Assembly (NCBI GenBank): GCA_013347225.1
Contig: CP054595.1
Location: 2,600,415-2,664,414, forward strand
Direction: 5' to 3'
Source of the DNA: Candidatus Accumulibacter similis
GTDB lineage: Bacteria > Pseudomonadota > Gammaproteobacteria > Burkholderiales > Rhodocyclaceae
Length of the DNA stretch: 64,000 bases
How positions within the stretch are numbered: the first letter of the stretch is position 1; each line of letters starts with the position of its first letter. Shown here piece after piece: positions 54,059 through 62,509 of this stretch. Made by a program: the position numbers and the translations under genes. The notes beneath the pieces were generated by a model, which was not told where the DNA came from, did not search any database, and was given only the letters and a program-made list of their open reading frames with translations.

Positions 54059-56649
54059 ATCCCCAGCTTCACGTCGATATCGCCAGTCTGCGCCAGGACC
54101 GCATCGGTGGTGGGGTCCTGCGCGACGATCCGGATCTTCTTGAACTCGTCGCGAGTGAGCATCATCGCCACGTTCGCCGGCAGGCCGGGCTGCACCATAA
54201 GGACGCCAGAAGCCCGATCGAGCTCTGCATCCAAAGCCATACCGCAGCGGCCCACTTCAAGTCCTTCCGCTAGGAGGACGAGGCGGACCGCGATCGGTTC
54301 CTTCGAGAAGAGGTCGGCCGCCACCAGAACGCGCATGCCGAAGGTGCGGTTGGTGAGCACGCTCGGGTAGCCCTCCAGCGTGACTTTCGAGGCCGACGGG
54401 GTCTCGGTTGCCGCGGACGGGATCCGAAGGGTGACCACCGGGACAATCATCTCCTGAAGGCTCGGGCCGCCGTGGTGGAACGTGAGGTCCCCACCGGCGC
54501 GGAACACGGCCAGTTCCTTCGGGAAAATGAAGTCGAGGTCCGTGTCGTAGCCGAGATTCGTCCCCGACACGCGGGTCGCCGCTGCCGGAGTTTGCCCACC
54601 GCGACCGGCCCAGCAGCGCCGGTGCTGGTCCACTGTGTCGCCGCCCGGTTTGTCCATGAGCATGTCCTCCTCTTTGCGGATGCAGAACTGATGTCCGTGG
54701 TCCGCGGTGATGACGAAGTGCTCGATGCCGGTGCGGGCGAGCTTCCGAACCGCGCGGGCCAGGTTGCCGATGACGGTGTCCATGATCTGCCGGGCGAGCA
54801 GCCCTCCGTCCATCTCGCCCAGGCCGTCGATCGACTGCGAGCGCACGATGACCAGTGGCGCATCGGCCAGCCGCTTTTCGAGTGAGCGGGTCGACTTCTG
54901 GAGCAACTCGCCAAGGTCGACGTCGACGGCCTCGGGGCGAACGGCCTTGAGGTACTTCATCCGCTCGGCGAGCCCCGGCATGGTCGTGTCGCCAATGCGC
55001 GCGGCGAGCTTTCCCTTGTGGTCGACCACTGAGAAACTCGACGACGCGCCCGGCAGCAGCGCGGCCATGCCGATCTGCGTGATCGAGGGGAGTGCGCCGA
55101 CGGCGGGCACCAGGCGCAGCTCCTGTGCGCCCTCGAGTTGCTGGATCAGGTCGGCTGCCATCTCGAAGCGCATGGCGTCGATGAAGAAGTAGGCGACTCG
55201 ACCACGCACCGGCTCGACCAGCTCCGCGTAGATGCGGGTTTGGTGGAGCACACCGCTGACCGACCAGCCGGCTGCGGCAAGCGTAGCCGTGTAGCCCTGG
55301 GTCATTTCCTTGAGGAGCGCTTCCTGGTTGCGGCGCACCAGCCCGAATGCCTTCTCTAGCCCGGGCGCGGGCTCGTCCTCGAGCTTCGCGAACCAGGACT
55401 CGAGCGCGCGCTGAGCGCGGTCTGCGCGGTACCAGTCGCTCGCGTAGCGCTCGACCCAACTCTTCGGTGTCCCGTTGCCCTTCTTCAACAGCGGACGGAT
55501 CCTGGCGACCTCGCGTCCCAGCTCCGCCATCAGACGACAGGTCTCCCACTGTCCGAGTCGGCCGAGGCTGCGGTCGACCCAGAAGCTCCGCCGCCGGGCG
55601 AGCACCAACTCGAGGGCGCGCTCGTAGTGCGTGTCGGCGATCAGCTTCGCGGCGTGATCGAGAAGCACCGCTTCCTCGAAGCGGAAGGTGTCTGTGGTGC
55701 CGAGCGCGTCGGCGTCGATCTTCAGCGCCGGGAGGTTGAGCTCGCGCTCGATGCCGTCGGCGACGTCGCTGTAGGCGTCGGGGTGCTCGCGGCGCAGACG
55801 CTCGGCGACATCACGAATGCGCTGCAGCTCCTCCTTCGTCGGCTGGACCGGGACGACGTCGAGCTGGCCGGGCACCTTGCCCCCGAGGTCGGAGCGGAAC
55901 TCGTTGACGAGCACATAGCGGAGGGTCTGGTGCCGCGCCTTCGCCAGGCTGACGTCGGACAGCGAGAGGCCGAGGCGCGCCTGGATGAGCTTGAGCAGCT
56001 CCGGCGTGGCCTGCTTGGCCTCGAGCTCGCCGTCGCGGGCCTCGTTGGCAAGCCATCGGCAGATGAGCTCCTCGCTCGAGCCGTTACCCAGCACCAGCTT
56101 GACCAGCGAGCCCGACCCGCCCGCAGCGCCGCCCTCGTCGAGCAGGAAGCGAACGACGTCGTGGTACGTGAGCGATTCCGGCGCGAGCATCTCGTCGATG
56201 TCGCCGTCCGTGCAGCGACGCCGCAGCTCGTTCCGCGCCAGGCCGCGAAGGGTCGGCTCGTAGGACTTGCCGGCGCAGTCGAGCTCGAAGAGCACGTTCC
56301 AGACGTCCTTGCCCTGCGCCGTGTTGGGAGTCGCCGGAGCCCGCAGTTTGCCGAGCCGCTCCTTGGCGTAGCCCGGCACGTAGACGAGGACCGGCTCCGG
56401 GCGCGGCGCCGCGAGGATGGGCTCCACGGCGGCCTTGAGCGCGAAGAACGACCCCTCGAAGCGGGCCACATGGGTCAGCGTGTCGTGGATGCAGACGCGC
56501 GGGAGGTCGCCCACGCCCGTGCCGACGACGTCGAGCTCATCGAGGAAGGGTCGGAACTCCTCACGCAGGTCGTAGAACACGACGACGCGCCGCTCGCGGA
56601 GGAGACGGTCGAGCGTCGACGCGATGTGCTGGTGCAGGCCGTGGGTCAT
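54055..56649 (-). CDS. pglZ: BREX alkaline-phosphatase-fold protein PglZ
   Basis: 864 residues from ATG 56649; the frame extends to 56751 but that part lies inside the upstream gene. The PglZ domain is in the C-terminal half: VAYFFIDAMRFEMAADL (metal-binding Asp, near 490), LPSITQIGMAALLPG, and HFVITADHGHQF (near 648) with the two metal ligands. HHGGPSLQEMIVPVVTL gives the final His. The N-terminal part holds the helical arm (VVFYDLREEF). PglZ is the signature of BREX and Pgl-type phage exclusion. It overlaps both neighbours by 4 nt. Confidence 0.94.
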   Translation of the reverse strand: MTHGLHQHIASTLDRLLRERRVVVFYDLREEFRPFLDELDVVGTGVGDLPRVCIHDTLTHVARFEGSFFALKAAVEPILAAPRPEPVLVYVPGYAKERLGKLRAPATPNTAQGKDVWNVLFELDCAGKSYEPTLRGLARNELRRRCTDGDIDEMLAPESLTYHDVVRFLLDEGGAAGGSGSLVKLVLGNGSSEELICRWLANEARDGELEAKQATPELLKLIQARLGLSLSDVSLAKARHQTLRYVLVNEFRSDLGGKVPGQLDVVPVQPTKEELQRIRDVAERLRREHPDAYSDVADGIERELNLPALKIDADALGTTDTFRFEEAVLLDHAAKLIADTHYERALELVLARRRSFWVDRSLGRLGQWETCRLMAELGREVARIRPLLKKGNGTPKSWVERYASDWYRADRAQRALESWFAKLEDEPAPGLEKAFGLVRRNQEALLKEMTQGYTATLAAAGWSVSGVLHQTRIYAELVEPVRGRVAYFFIDAMRFEMAADLIQQLEGAQELRLVPAVGALPSITQIGMAALLPGASSSFSVVDHKGKLAARIGDTTMPGLAERMKYLKAVRPEAVDVDLGELLQKSTRSLEKRLADAPLVIVRSQSIDGLGEMDGGLLARQIMDTVIGNLARAVRKLARTGIEHFVITADHGHQFCIRKEEDMLMDKPGGDTVDQHRRCWAGRGGQTPAAATRVSGTNLGYDTDLDFIFPKELAVFRAGGDLTFHHGGPSLQEMIVPVVTLRIPSAATETPSASKVTLEGYPSVLTNRTFGMRVLVAADLFSKEPIAVRLVLLAEGLEVGRCGMALDAELDRASGVLMVQPGLPANVAMMLTRDEFKKIRIVAQDPTTDAVLAQTGDIDVKLGM

Positions 56650-57221
56650 GCGGCATTCCCCTGCTGCTTGGCGACTGCAGCGGCGATCAGTGGAGTCTTC
56701 TTTCGCAGCCCATCGAGCGTCAGCTCGCCATCCTGGTACATCCGATACCACTCGCGGCGTTGCCGCAGCACACGCTCGTCATCCCGGAGGTGAAGCCTCT
56801 TGAGGACGAACTTAGCCCGTTCGCGCAGACCCTCGGGAACGCGATCGGTTGCCACGAGCTGGAGCGACGGAAGCAGGATCTCGAACCACCCGTCCCCCAC
56901 CTCGAATGGGTCGAAGATCTCGGAAGACAGCAAGCTGTTCTTGCTCGAGTTGATCCATCCCGCGGCATACCGGTAGTTCGACCAGGCGTAGGCCTTGGTG
57001 CGGTCCTCGTCGCAGCTCACGAAGTGGTCCACGGTCCCCACAGGCTCGAACATGGCGGAGTACGCGCAGAGGTTGCGGAATGCGTCGGCGAGTTGGGGCT
57101 TGAACGGACTCCACAGATCCCTTGGCCGGCCGCTCGCGTGATCCGCAAGCCAGATCGCCCCAGGCTCCTCGACCTTCTCCGCGAAGTCGACTGGCTTCTC
57201 CACGGCCTCGAATCTAATCAT
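56646..57221 (-). CDS. Degenerate HNH-like protein (PtuB-like)
   Basis: 191 residues from ATG 57221, 2 bp after the upstream ATPase gene, with GGGGAGA upstream. The central segment NLCAYSAMFEPVGTVDHFVS then KAYAWSNYRYAAGWINSSKN follows the spacing of Septu PtuB and retron-associated HNH nucleases, whose usual pattern is CxYC, DHF, WxN, CxxCN. Three of four zinc Cys appear replaced (Ser, Ala and Ile) while DHF and WSN are kept. It may have lost zinc binding or nuclease activity. The family link is by pattern only. Confidence 0.5.
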   Translation of the reverse strand: MIRFEAVEKPVDFAEKVEEPGAIWLADHASGRPRDLWSPFKPQLADAFRNLCAYSAMFEPVGTVDHFVSCDEDRTKAYAWSNYRYAAGWINSSKNSLLSSEIFDPFEVGDGWFEILLPSLQLVATDRVPEGLRERAKFVLKRLHLRDDERVLRQRREWYRMYQDGELTLDGLRKKTPLIAAAVAKQQGNAA

Positions 57222-57223
57222 GC

Positions 57224-58462
57224 CTAGGTCTCCCCGCGCTCGACCCACACGACCCACCGTGGCCAGAACGGGTCGTGCCCAGGCAGCACGCGCTTGAGCT
57301 CCGCGTCGATTGCGTCTTTCGTGTCGAGCTCTTCGGGTAGCGCAGCATCACCGCGCATTAGAGACTCTGCCGCCTCGATTGCGCGCTCGGCCTCGATGGA
57401 GCGTGCCTGGCCCAGACCGAACGTGTCCGACACCAGCCAGTTCAGGACATCGCCTTGTTTCGCCCAGGCCTGCTCGCGAAGGCGGACCTCTTGGTTGACT
57501 TCCTCGAGCACGAACAGCTTGTCCTGCTCCTCGTTGAAGACCGGCTCCACGGATGCCAGGACCAGGGGGGAATGCGTGGCGGCGATGAGCTGAACGGACG
57601 CGTCGTGGTCACCGGTCAACACGTCCATCACCTGAAGCAACGCCGGCACGATCCGGCGCTGCCACTGCGGGTGGAGGTGAGCCTCGATCTCATCGAAAAC
57701 CAGGATGATTTCTTTGGTCGGGTCGGTACCGAGTAGCTGCGAGCTCGCAACGTGCTCTCGCCACGCCCAGACCAGCAAGTACGCGACCGCGAGGATCCGA
57801 CGCATGCCGGCCGAGGCATGGACCACTGCAACGTCCTGGCCGTAGGGCATGCGCAGCGTGGGGTACTGCTTCGGGTCGTCGAGCGCGATCTTCCGGCGAT
57901 CACCGGGCTTGAGCTGGCTTGACGCCGATGGGGATAGCGTGTGGAGCACATTGGTTAGGGCGGTGAAGGCGTCACCACCTTCGCGCTGCCAAGACGCCCA
58001 GTCGCGCACGAGTCCTTCGCAGAGCGCATTGCCCTCCCAGACCTCCTCCGGATTGAACAGGTAGGCCTGCGGCCGGTCGGGCGTTTCCTTCTTCCAGTAG
58101 TTGCGGGCCGGGTCCCACACCGCGAAGCCGCCATCGACCTGTGCGTACAGGACGAGACCAGGGATCGCCGGCCGGCCGGCGTTGACGCCCCATGTGTCGC
58201 TCGCGCGGTCGAACTTGCTCGTGTACTCGTAATCCCCTGCCGTCCTTGTCGTGTACGCGAACTTGATGTTCGGCACGGCGGGCGGGAGATGCGGCACGAC
58301 CAGTCGGCGAGCCCAGGTCCGGGTGAGTGCCCACCAAGCGGTGTCCAGCAGAAAGCTCTTCCCGAGCCCGTTGTCGCCCGCGATCACGTTGAGTCGCGGT
58401 CCGAACGCGATCTTCATGTCGGGTGCAGGACCTACTGCATGGAACTCGAGTCGTTTGAGCAT
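57224..58462 (-). CDS. ABC/SMC-type AAA ATPase (PtuA-like)
   Basis: 412 residues from ATG 58462. Walker A VIAGDNGLGKSFLLDTAWW (residue ~29-36), Walker B EIILVFDEIEAHLHPQWQRR near 257, and the switch His in QLIAATHSPLVLASVEP. HASAGMRRILAVAYLL contains an ABC-signature-like SxGxxR. The layout matches OLD/PtuA-type single-domain ATPases. It is paired with the HNH-like gene directly downstream, as PtuA and PtuB are in Septu. It may sense the state of DNA or of the BREX-type components. Confidence 0.75.
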   Translation of the reverse strand: MLKRLEFHAVGPAPDMKIAFGPRLNVIAGDNGLGKSFLLDTAWWALTRTWARRLVVPHLPPAVPNIKFAYTTRTAGDYEYTSKFDRASDTWGVNAGRPAIPGLVLYAQVDGGFAVWDPARNYWKKETPDRPQAYLFNPEEVWEGNALCEGLVRDWASWQREGGDAFTALTNVLHTLSPSASSQLKPGDRRKIALDDPKQYPTLRMPYGQDVAVVHASAGMRRILAVAYLLVWAWREHVASSQLLGTDPTKEIILVFDEIEAHLHPQWQRRIVPALLQVMDVLTGDHDASVQLIAATHSPLVLASVEPVFNEEQDKLFVLEEVNQEVRLREQAWAKQGDVLNWLVSDTFGLGQARSIEAERAIEAAESLMRGDAALPEELDTKDAIDAELKRVLPGHDPFWPRWVVWVERGET

Positions 58463-58463
58463 G

Positions 58464-60875
58464 TCAGGGTTCTCCTGCGTGGTAGCGCGTGCCGCGCTTC
58501 TGTCCGGTGCGCGTGACGTCGCCTCGCTCGAGCAAGGTGGAGATGGCCTTGTTCCAGTCACCGTCCGAGAGGCCCGTGGCGGCGAGCACGTCGGCCTTGG
58601 AGGCGCCGTCGGCCACGCTGGCGATGGCGCCCTTGACCGCCCGGAGCGTCGCCTCGTCGAGTGCTGTTTCAGGCGTGGTGGCCCGCACCGCGGCGGGAGC
58701 AGGCTTCGGTGCCGAGGTCCACGGTGAGGCGCTCCGGCCCCTCGCATTGCGCCCCTTGCTCGCCATGGGCGTCGCGGCGGACAGGAGGTCCTTCAGCGCG
58801 GCCTTGACCGTGGTGGACGTACGCTCTTGGATGAGCTTCTGGACGGTTGCGTCGTCGATCCGGATCTCCTGCCAGGTTCCCGAGTCGTCCTCGTGCCAGA
58901 ACACGCCCTCAAGCCCGTGGGCGATGGCGAGGCTGCGGTCGCCGATGCACTTGCGCACCACCCGCTCGGGCCACAGATGCATGGCGAGGTGCGCCCAGTC
59001 GTAGTCGCCGGCGACGAGCTTGTCCCAGGCCTTCTTGCACTCGCCCTGCCAGCTGCGGCACTGCGGCACCAGCCGCCACAGGGGGGCAAAGTTGAGGATG
59101 ACGCCGTCGTCGAGGTTCGGCTTCCACAGCGGGGCGACGCGGGCGACCTCGGTCTTGAGCGATTGCAGCTCGCCGACGAAGGTTTCCTGCTGCTCGATCT
59201 CGCGCCGCTGGGCGGCGGAGGGATTCCCGCCCGCTTCCTGGGTGAGCCGGTCGAGCTTGGCCTTTTCGTGTTCGAGCTTCGGCCCCACGAAGTCGTTGAG
59301 AACCCGGAAGAGGGTGTCGCCGGTCGTGCGGTGGATGTAGATCCAAACTGAGTACGAGCCCGACGCCGTTGCGAGCTGCCAATAGATGGGCGCCTTGCGC
59401 CGGCTCTTGCTGTAGCGCTTGATGTGCGGTTCGAAGAAGTCGCGGGCGAACCAGGCGCGCAGGTCGGGCGCACCGAGGAGGTCCGCGGCCTCGTGCCAGC
59501 GGGCGCTGGCGTCGTCGAAGACCGTCTCGAACACCGACAGCACGGCGCGGACGACGTCGCGCGGGTGGCCGGCATCGTCGACGAGGATACCGTCCGTCGG
59601 GAAGGCCAGCGGGTAGTCTGATGGCGGGCCGGCTACCGGAAGGCCATCGTCTCCGGTCAGCATTCCGGGGGAGCAGACGGGCAGCGGGTCGAATGGCTCC
59701 GGTTCGGGCGGAGTGCCGCGGTCGCCGGTCGCGAGGCGAACGTCGAAGCGGCCGAAGGCTACGCCCAGCGCCCAGGAGAGGAGCGAGGTGACCAGCGGCG
59801 TGGCGTCGACCTCGGCGACCTCTTCATCGGAGTCGTCACCGTCGTCATCATCTGGGCTCTCCTCAGGCTCGCCGCTGGTGCCGAAGCCCTGCTCGATGCG
59901 GTGGCGGTCCTCGGCGGAGATCCCGTAGAGGCGGTAGGCATGCTCATCAATCTCGGCCGCGAGCGCGTCGAGTTGTGCGTGCGCGGATGCCGTGACTTGT
60001 CCCCACTCAAGCGCACCGTCGACGAAGGTGTTGCCGTCTGCTTGTACCAAGGCTGGGAGTAGAAACGCATGCGAAGTTTCGGTACGCGTGTCGAGCCTCC
60101 GCTTGAGGGACCAGCTTCGCAGGGCTCGTTGGGCGAGCTCGATCGTGTCCTCAGTCCGCAACCCTGGAATGGGCGTCTGCTGGATGAGCCCAACTTCAAA
60201 CGACTGCGCGAGCTCGGTCCTGGCGAGCTGAACTGCCACGAGCGCACCAAACGCACCGCTATTCAGCGTCGCGCACAGAGCCAGAAGCACTCGGGAATCA
60301 TCCCCGTCGTCGAAGATCGCAGGTCCCTTGTCGGCGAAGATGCAGCCCGCTGGCAGCATCCTGAGTGATAGGCCGTTGGTTCTTCGCGGCCAAGTTAGGC
60401 CTGGACGGAAGAAGAAATTGGCTGCGGTATCGCGCAACATCCAGACGTTGGAGCGCACCTTTCCGGCGTCGTTCAGATTGTGCTTGATTCGCGCGCCGTC
60501 ATCGCTCCAGTCCACCAGTAGGTACACATCTGCGTAAAACCGTGAGAACGCCCCGCCCTTGGCAAACGGAAACCACCGGCACTGCACTGCAGGAGGGCCA
60601 GCCTCCGTCATGAGTCGCACAAAACGAAAGTCGTCTGCCGTCGCTAGGCCCTGCTTCACTGTGCGACCTGTCCGCCCAAAGCGGGGGTATCTCTCGAAAC
60701 ATGCGCGTACAGCGTCGCCAGCCCAGTAGGCGAATGGCGAACGAGGCACTTGGCTGAAGGTCGAGAGGTCGGCTTCGAATCGTGCCAGACCTGCACCGCG
60801 GGCGGCGTCCCGGATCAGTGCCGCCTTTTCATCGACCGGCGCCTCGATGGCGCGGATGAACACCGTCTTCATCAT
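58464..60875 (-). CDS. PglX-like protein lacking the methyltransferase domain
   Basis: 803 residues from ATG 60875, or 802 from the adjacent ATG 60872, which is better spaced from GGAGGT. The N-terminal ~350 residues match the C-terminal specificity half of BREX PglX: STFSQVPRSPFAYWAGDAVR, GRTVKQGLATADDFRFVRLM, WFPFAKGGAFSRFYADVYLL and RMLPAGCIFADKGPAIF. No SAM-binding motif or NPPY motif is seen. The remaining ~450 residues, including an acidic run (ESPDDDDGDDSDEEVAEV), are like PglX tails and end in a winged-helix-like domain (GDWNKAISTLLERGDVTRTG). As encoded it cannot methylate DNA by itself. Confidence 0.7.
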   Translation of the reverse strand: MMKTVFIRAIEAPVDEKAALIRDAARGAGLARFEADLSTFSQVPRSPFAYWAGDAVRACFERYPRFGRTGRTVKQGLATADDFRFVRLMTEAGPPAVQCRWFPFAKGGAFSRFYADVYLLVDWSDDGARIKHNLNDAGKVRSNVWMLRDTAANFFFRPGLTWPRRTNGLSLRMLPAGCIFADKGPAIFDDGDDSRVLLALCATLNSGAFGALVAVQLARTELAQSFEVGLIQQTPIPGLRTEDTIELAQRALRSWSLKRRLDTRTETSHAFLLPALVQADGNTFVDGALEWGQVTASAHAQLDALAAEIDEHAYRLYGISAEDRHRIEQGFGTSGEPEESPDDDDGDDSDEEVAEVDATPLVTSLLSWALGVAFGRFDVRLATGDRGTPPEPEPFDPLPVCSPGMLTGDDGLPVAGPPSDYPLAFPTDGILVDDAGHPRDVVRAVLSVFETVFDDASARWHEAADLLGAPDLRAWFARDFFEPHIKRYSKSRRKAPIYWQLATASGSYSVWIYIHRTTGDTLFRVLNDFVGPKLEHEKAKLDRLTQEAGGNPSAAQRREIEQQETFVGELQSLKTEVARVAPLWKPNLDDGVILNFAPLWRLVPQCRSWQGECKKAWDKLVAGDYDWAHLAMHLWPERVVRKCIGDRSLAIAHGLEGVFWHEDDSGTWQEIRIDDATVQKLIQERTSTTVKAALKDLLSAATPMASKGRNARGRSASPWTSAPKPAPAAVRATTPETALDEATLRAVKGAIASVADGASKADVLAATGLSDGDWNKAISTLLERGDVTRTGQKRGTRYHAGEP

Positions 60876-62509
60876 CGCACCTCCCCATCGCGCTTCAGCG
60901 GAACCCCGCCCCGCCGCGCCAGCCTGAAGCCCAGCCGAAAGATGTCTGGCACGTCGATGCGCCCGGTTTTCATCTCGCGCCAGACTCCGAGCTCTGCGAG
61001 GCGCTTGCGCGCGCTGTCGGTCGAGTCGATCTCGGCTGCGACGACATCCGAGTCTGCGAGCGCGTCTGCCTCGCGCCATCGCGCCTCCGCATCCGCGAAC
61101 TCGAAGGGCACCGCGACCTGCCCGGCGAGCGCAACCATCAGCGGCTGGACCCACGGGTGCTCCGCGATCTCCCCGACCCGAATGCGCGAGGCCTCGTACA
61201 CACCGGCATGCAGGCTGCGGAAGTGCACGGGGTAGTCATGATCCGCGTGATGATCGGCCGTATGCACCACCGCCGTAGCCAGAGCCGAGAGGAAGCTGCG
61301 CGGGCTAATGTCGCCGTGGGCATCGGCCAAATGCGTAGGCAGCCATCGGTAGGGGAAGCCCTTGCGCGCGCTCTCGCCCATGAAAGGTCCGGTGAGCCGA
61401 TGGAAGAGCCGCTCCTGCATGGCCGGCTCGAACTGCGACTCCGGCGGAGGCGTCCAGTCAGCGGCCTGGGCGAGCTTCAGGATCTCCTGCTTCTCCTCCC
61501 TGCCGAGGCCACGACCCTTGAGCTTGTGCTCGAAGAGCGTCGTGTAGAGGTCCTGGCGGTACTCCGTGCCCCGCAGCGGGTGGTTGCCGAGCAACTGCCA
61601 GAGCAGCCCGTAGAGCTCGGTCGTCAGCCAGCGCAGCGACGCCGTCGACGCGCGAAGCTTCGATGCGTCGGGGAAGCGACCGACGCGACGATCCTCGAAT
61701 TGATCCGTCCGCAGGAAGACCTTGGCACGCAGGTGGCGAAATGATCGGAGCTCGAGGGCGAGCTGACACAGGCCCTCCACCAGGGTGTAGAAGGCGGCCG
61801 GGTCGTCCGCGGCGTCGTCGAGCGCATCGAAGAGCCAGATGCTGTCGCGTTCGATGGCGTGCAGGGTCGCGTCGAACTGCTGCAGGAGCCGATCGGCCGC
61901 TTCGGGGTTGTCCACGGTCCAGGCGACGCGCTTCTCCCAGGAGTCGATTGCCGGCAGGACCAGATCGACCGGCGGGATGTGGCGGCCATCGCCGAAGCCC
62001 GACCCATCCCACAGTCCCGAGCCGTAGCCGCTCCCACCGCCAAAGCCCGTCCCGTCTCCTTGGCCCCCGCCGTTGCCCACATGTCGACCGAGACCACGCT
62101 CGGCTGCGAAGCGCCCCGCGCTCCAAACGACGACCGCCTTCCAGACGACGCGCGACTTCTGCCCGGCGTCGAGGAGGCGGGCGAACACATCCTTGCTCGG
62201 GTAATGCGCCAGGTCGGGCGTCTTGCCGAAGCCAGGGAAGACGAGCGTCTCCTCGCGGATTCGGACATCGGGCGCCGCGCGGGCCAGGAGCCCGCGGTGC
62301 TCGCGGGACTGCAGCGCGGCCCACCAGTAGCTCTTGCCCATGCCGCGGTCGCCGAGTACCACCGGAATGTTGATGTGGAGCGCCCGCGCGTGGGTCTTGG
62401 GGACGAAGAACTGGTGCCTCGGCGGAGGCGCACCGTACTCCGCGCTCTCGACCGGGAGGGCGTCGCGGATCAGCTCGCGGAGGTCGGCCGTGCGCATGCG
62501 CGTTGTCAC
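60872..62509 (-). CDS. P-loop ATPase with glycine-rich insert
   Basis: 545 residues. Walker A VVLGDRGMGKSYWWAALQS (53-60), Walker B-like RDSIWLFDALDDAADD near 228, then a helical region with KVFLRTDQFEDRRVG, resembling STAND/KAP-type NTPases. A striking Gly-rich stretch at 145-175 (for example GDGTGFGGGSGYGSG) interrupts the ATPase domain. It overlaps both neighbours by 4 nt. Its role in the system is unknown; a regulator or sensor ATPase working with the ParA-like protein fits the context. Confidence 0.7.
   Translation of the reverse strand: MTTRMRTADLRELIRDALPVESAEYGAPPPRHQFFVPKTHARALHINIPVVLGDRGMGKSYWWAALQSREHRGLLARAAPDVRIREETLVFPGFGKTPDLAHYPSKDVFARLLDAGQKSRVVWKAVVVWSAGRFAAERGLGRHVGNGGGQGDGTGFGGGSGYGSGLWDGSGFGDGRHIPPVDLVLPAIDSWEKRVAWTVDNPEAADRLLQQFDATLHAIERDSIWLFDALDDAADDPAAFYTLVEGLCQLALELRSFRHLRAKVFLRTDQFEDRRVGRFPDASKLRASTASLRWLTTELYGLLWQLLGNHPLRGTEYRQDLYTTLFEHKLKGRGLGREEKQEILKLAQAADWTPPPESQFEPAMQERLFHRLTGPFMGESARKGFPYRWLPTHLADAHGDISPRSFLSALATAVVHTADHHADHDYPVHFRSLHAGVYEASRIRVGEIAEHPWVQPLMVALAGQVAVPFEFADAEARWREADALADSDVVAAEIDSTDSARKRLAELGVWREMKTGRIDVPDIFRLGFRLARRGGVPLKRDGEVR

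Noticed and set aside
52340..54370. A 676-residue open frame antisense to brxL
   Set aside because: A GC-rich shadow with low-complexity His/Asp/Glu/Val-rich translation and no domain; brxL on the other strand is unambiguous.
52010..56649. A standard type I BREX operon
   Set aside because: pglZ and brxL are present, but brxA, brxB, brxC and a full pglX are not, and several unrelated genes occupy the operon.
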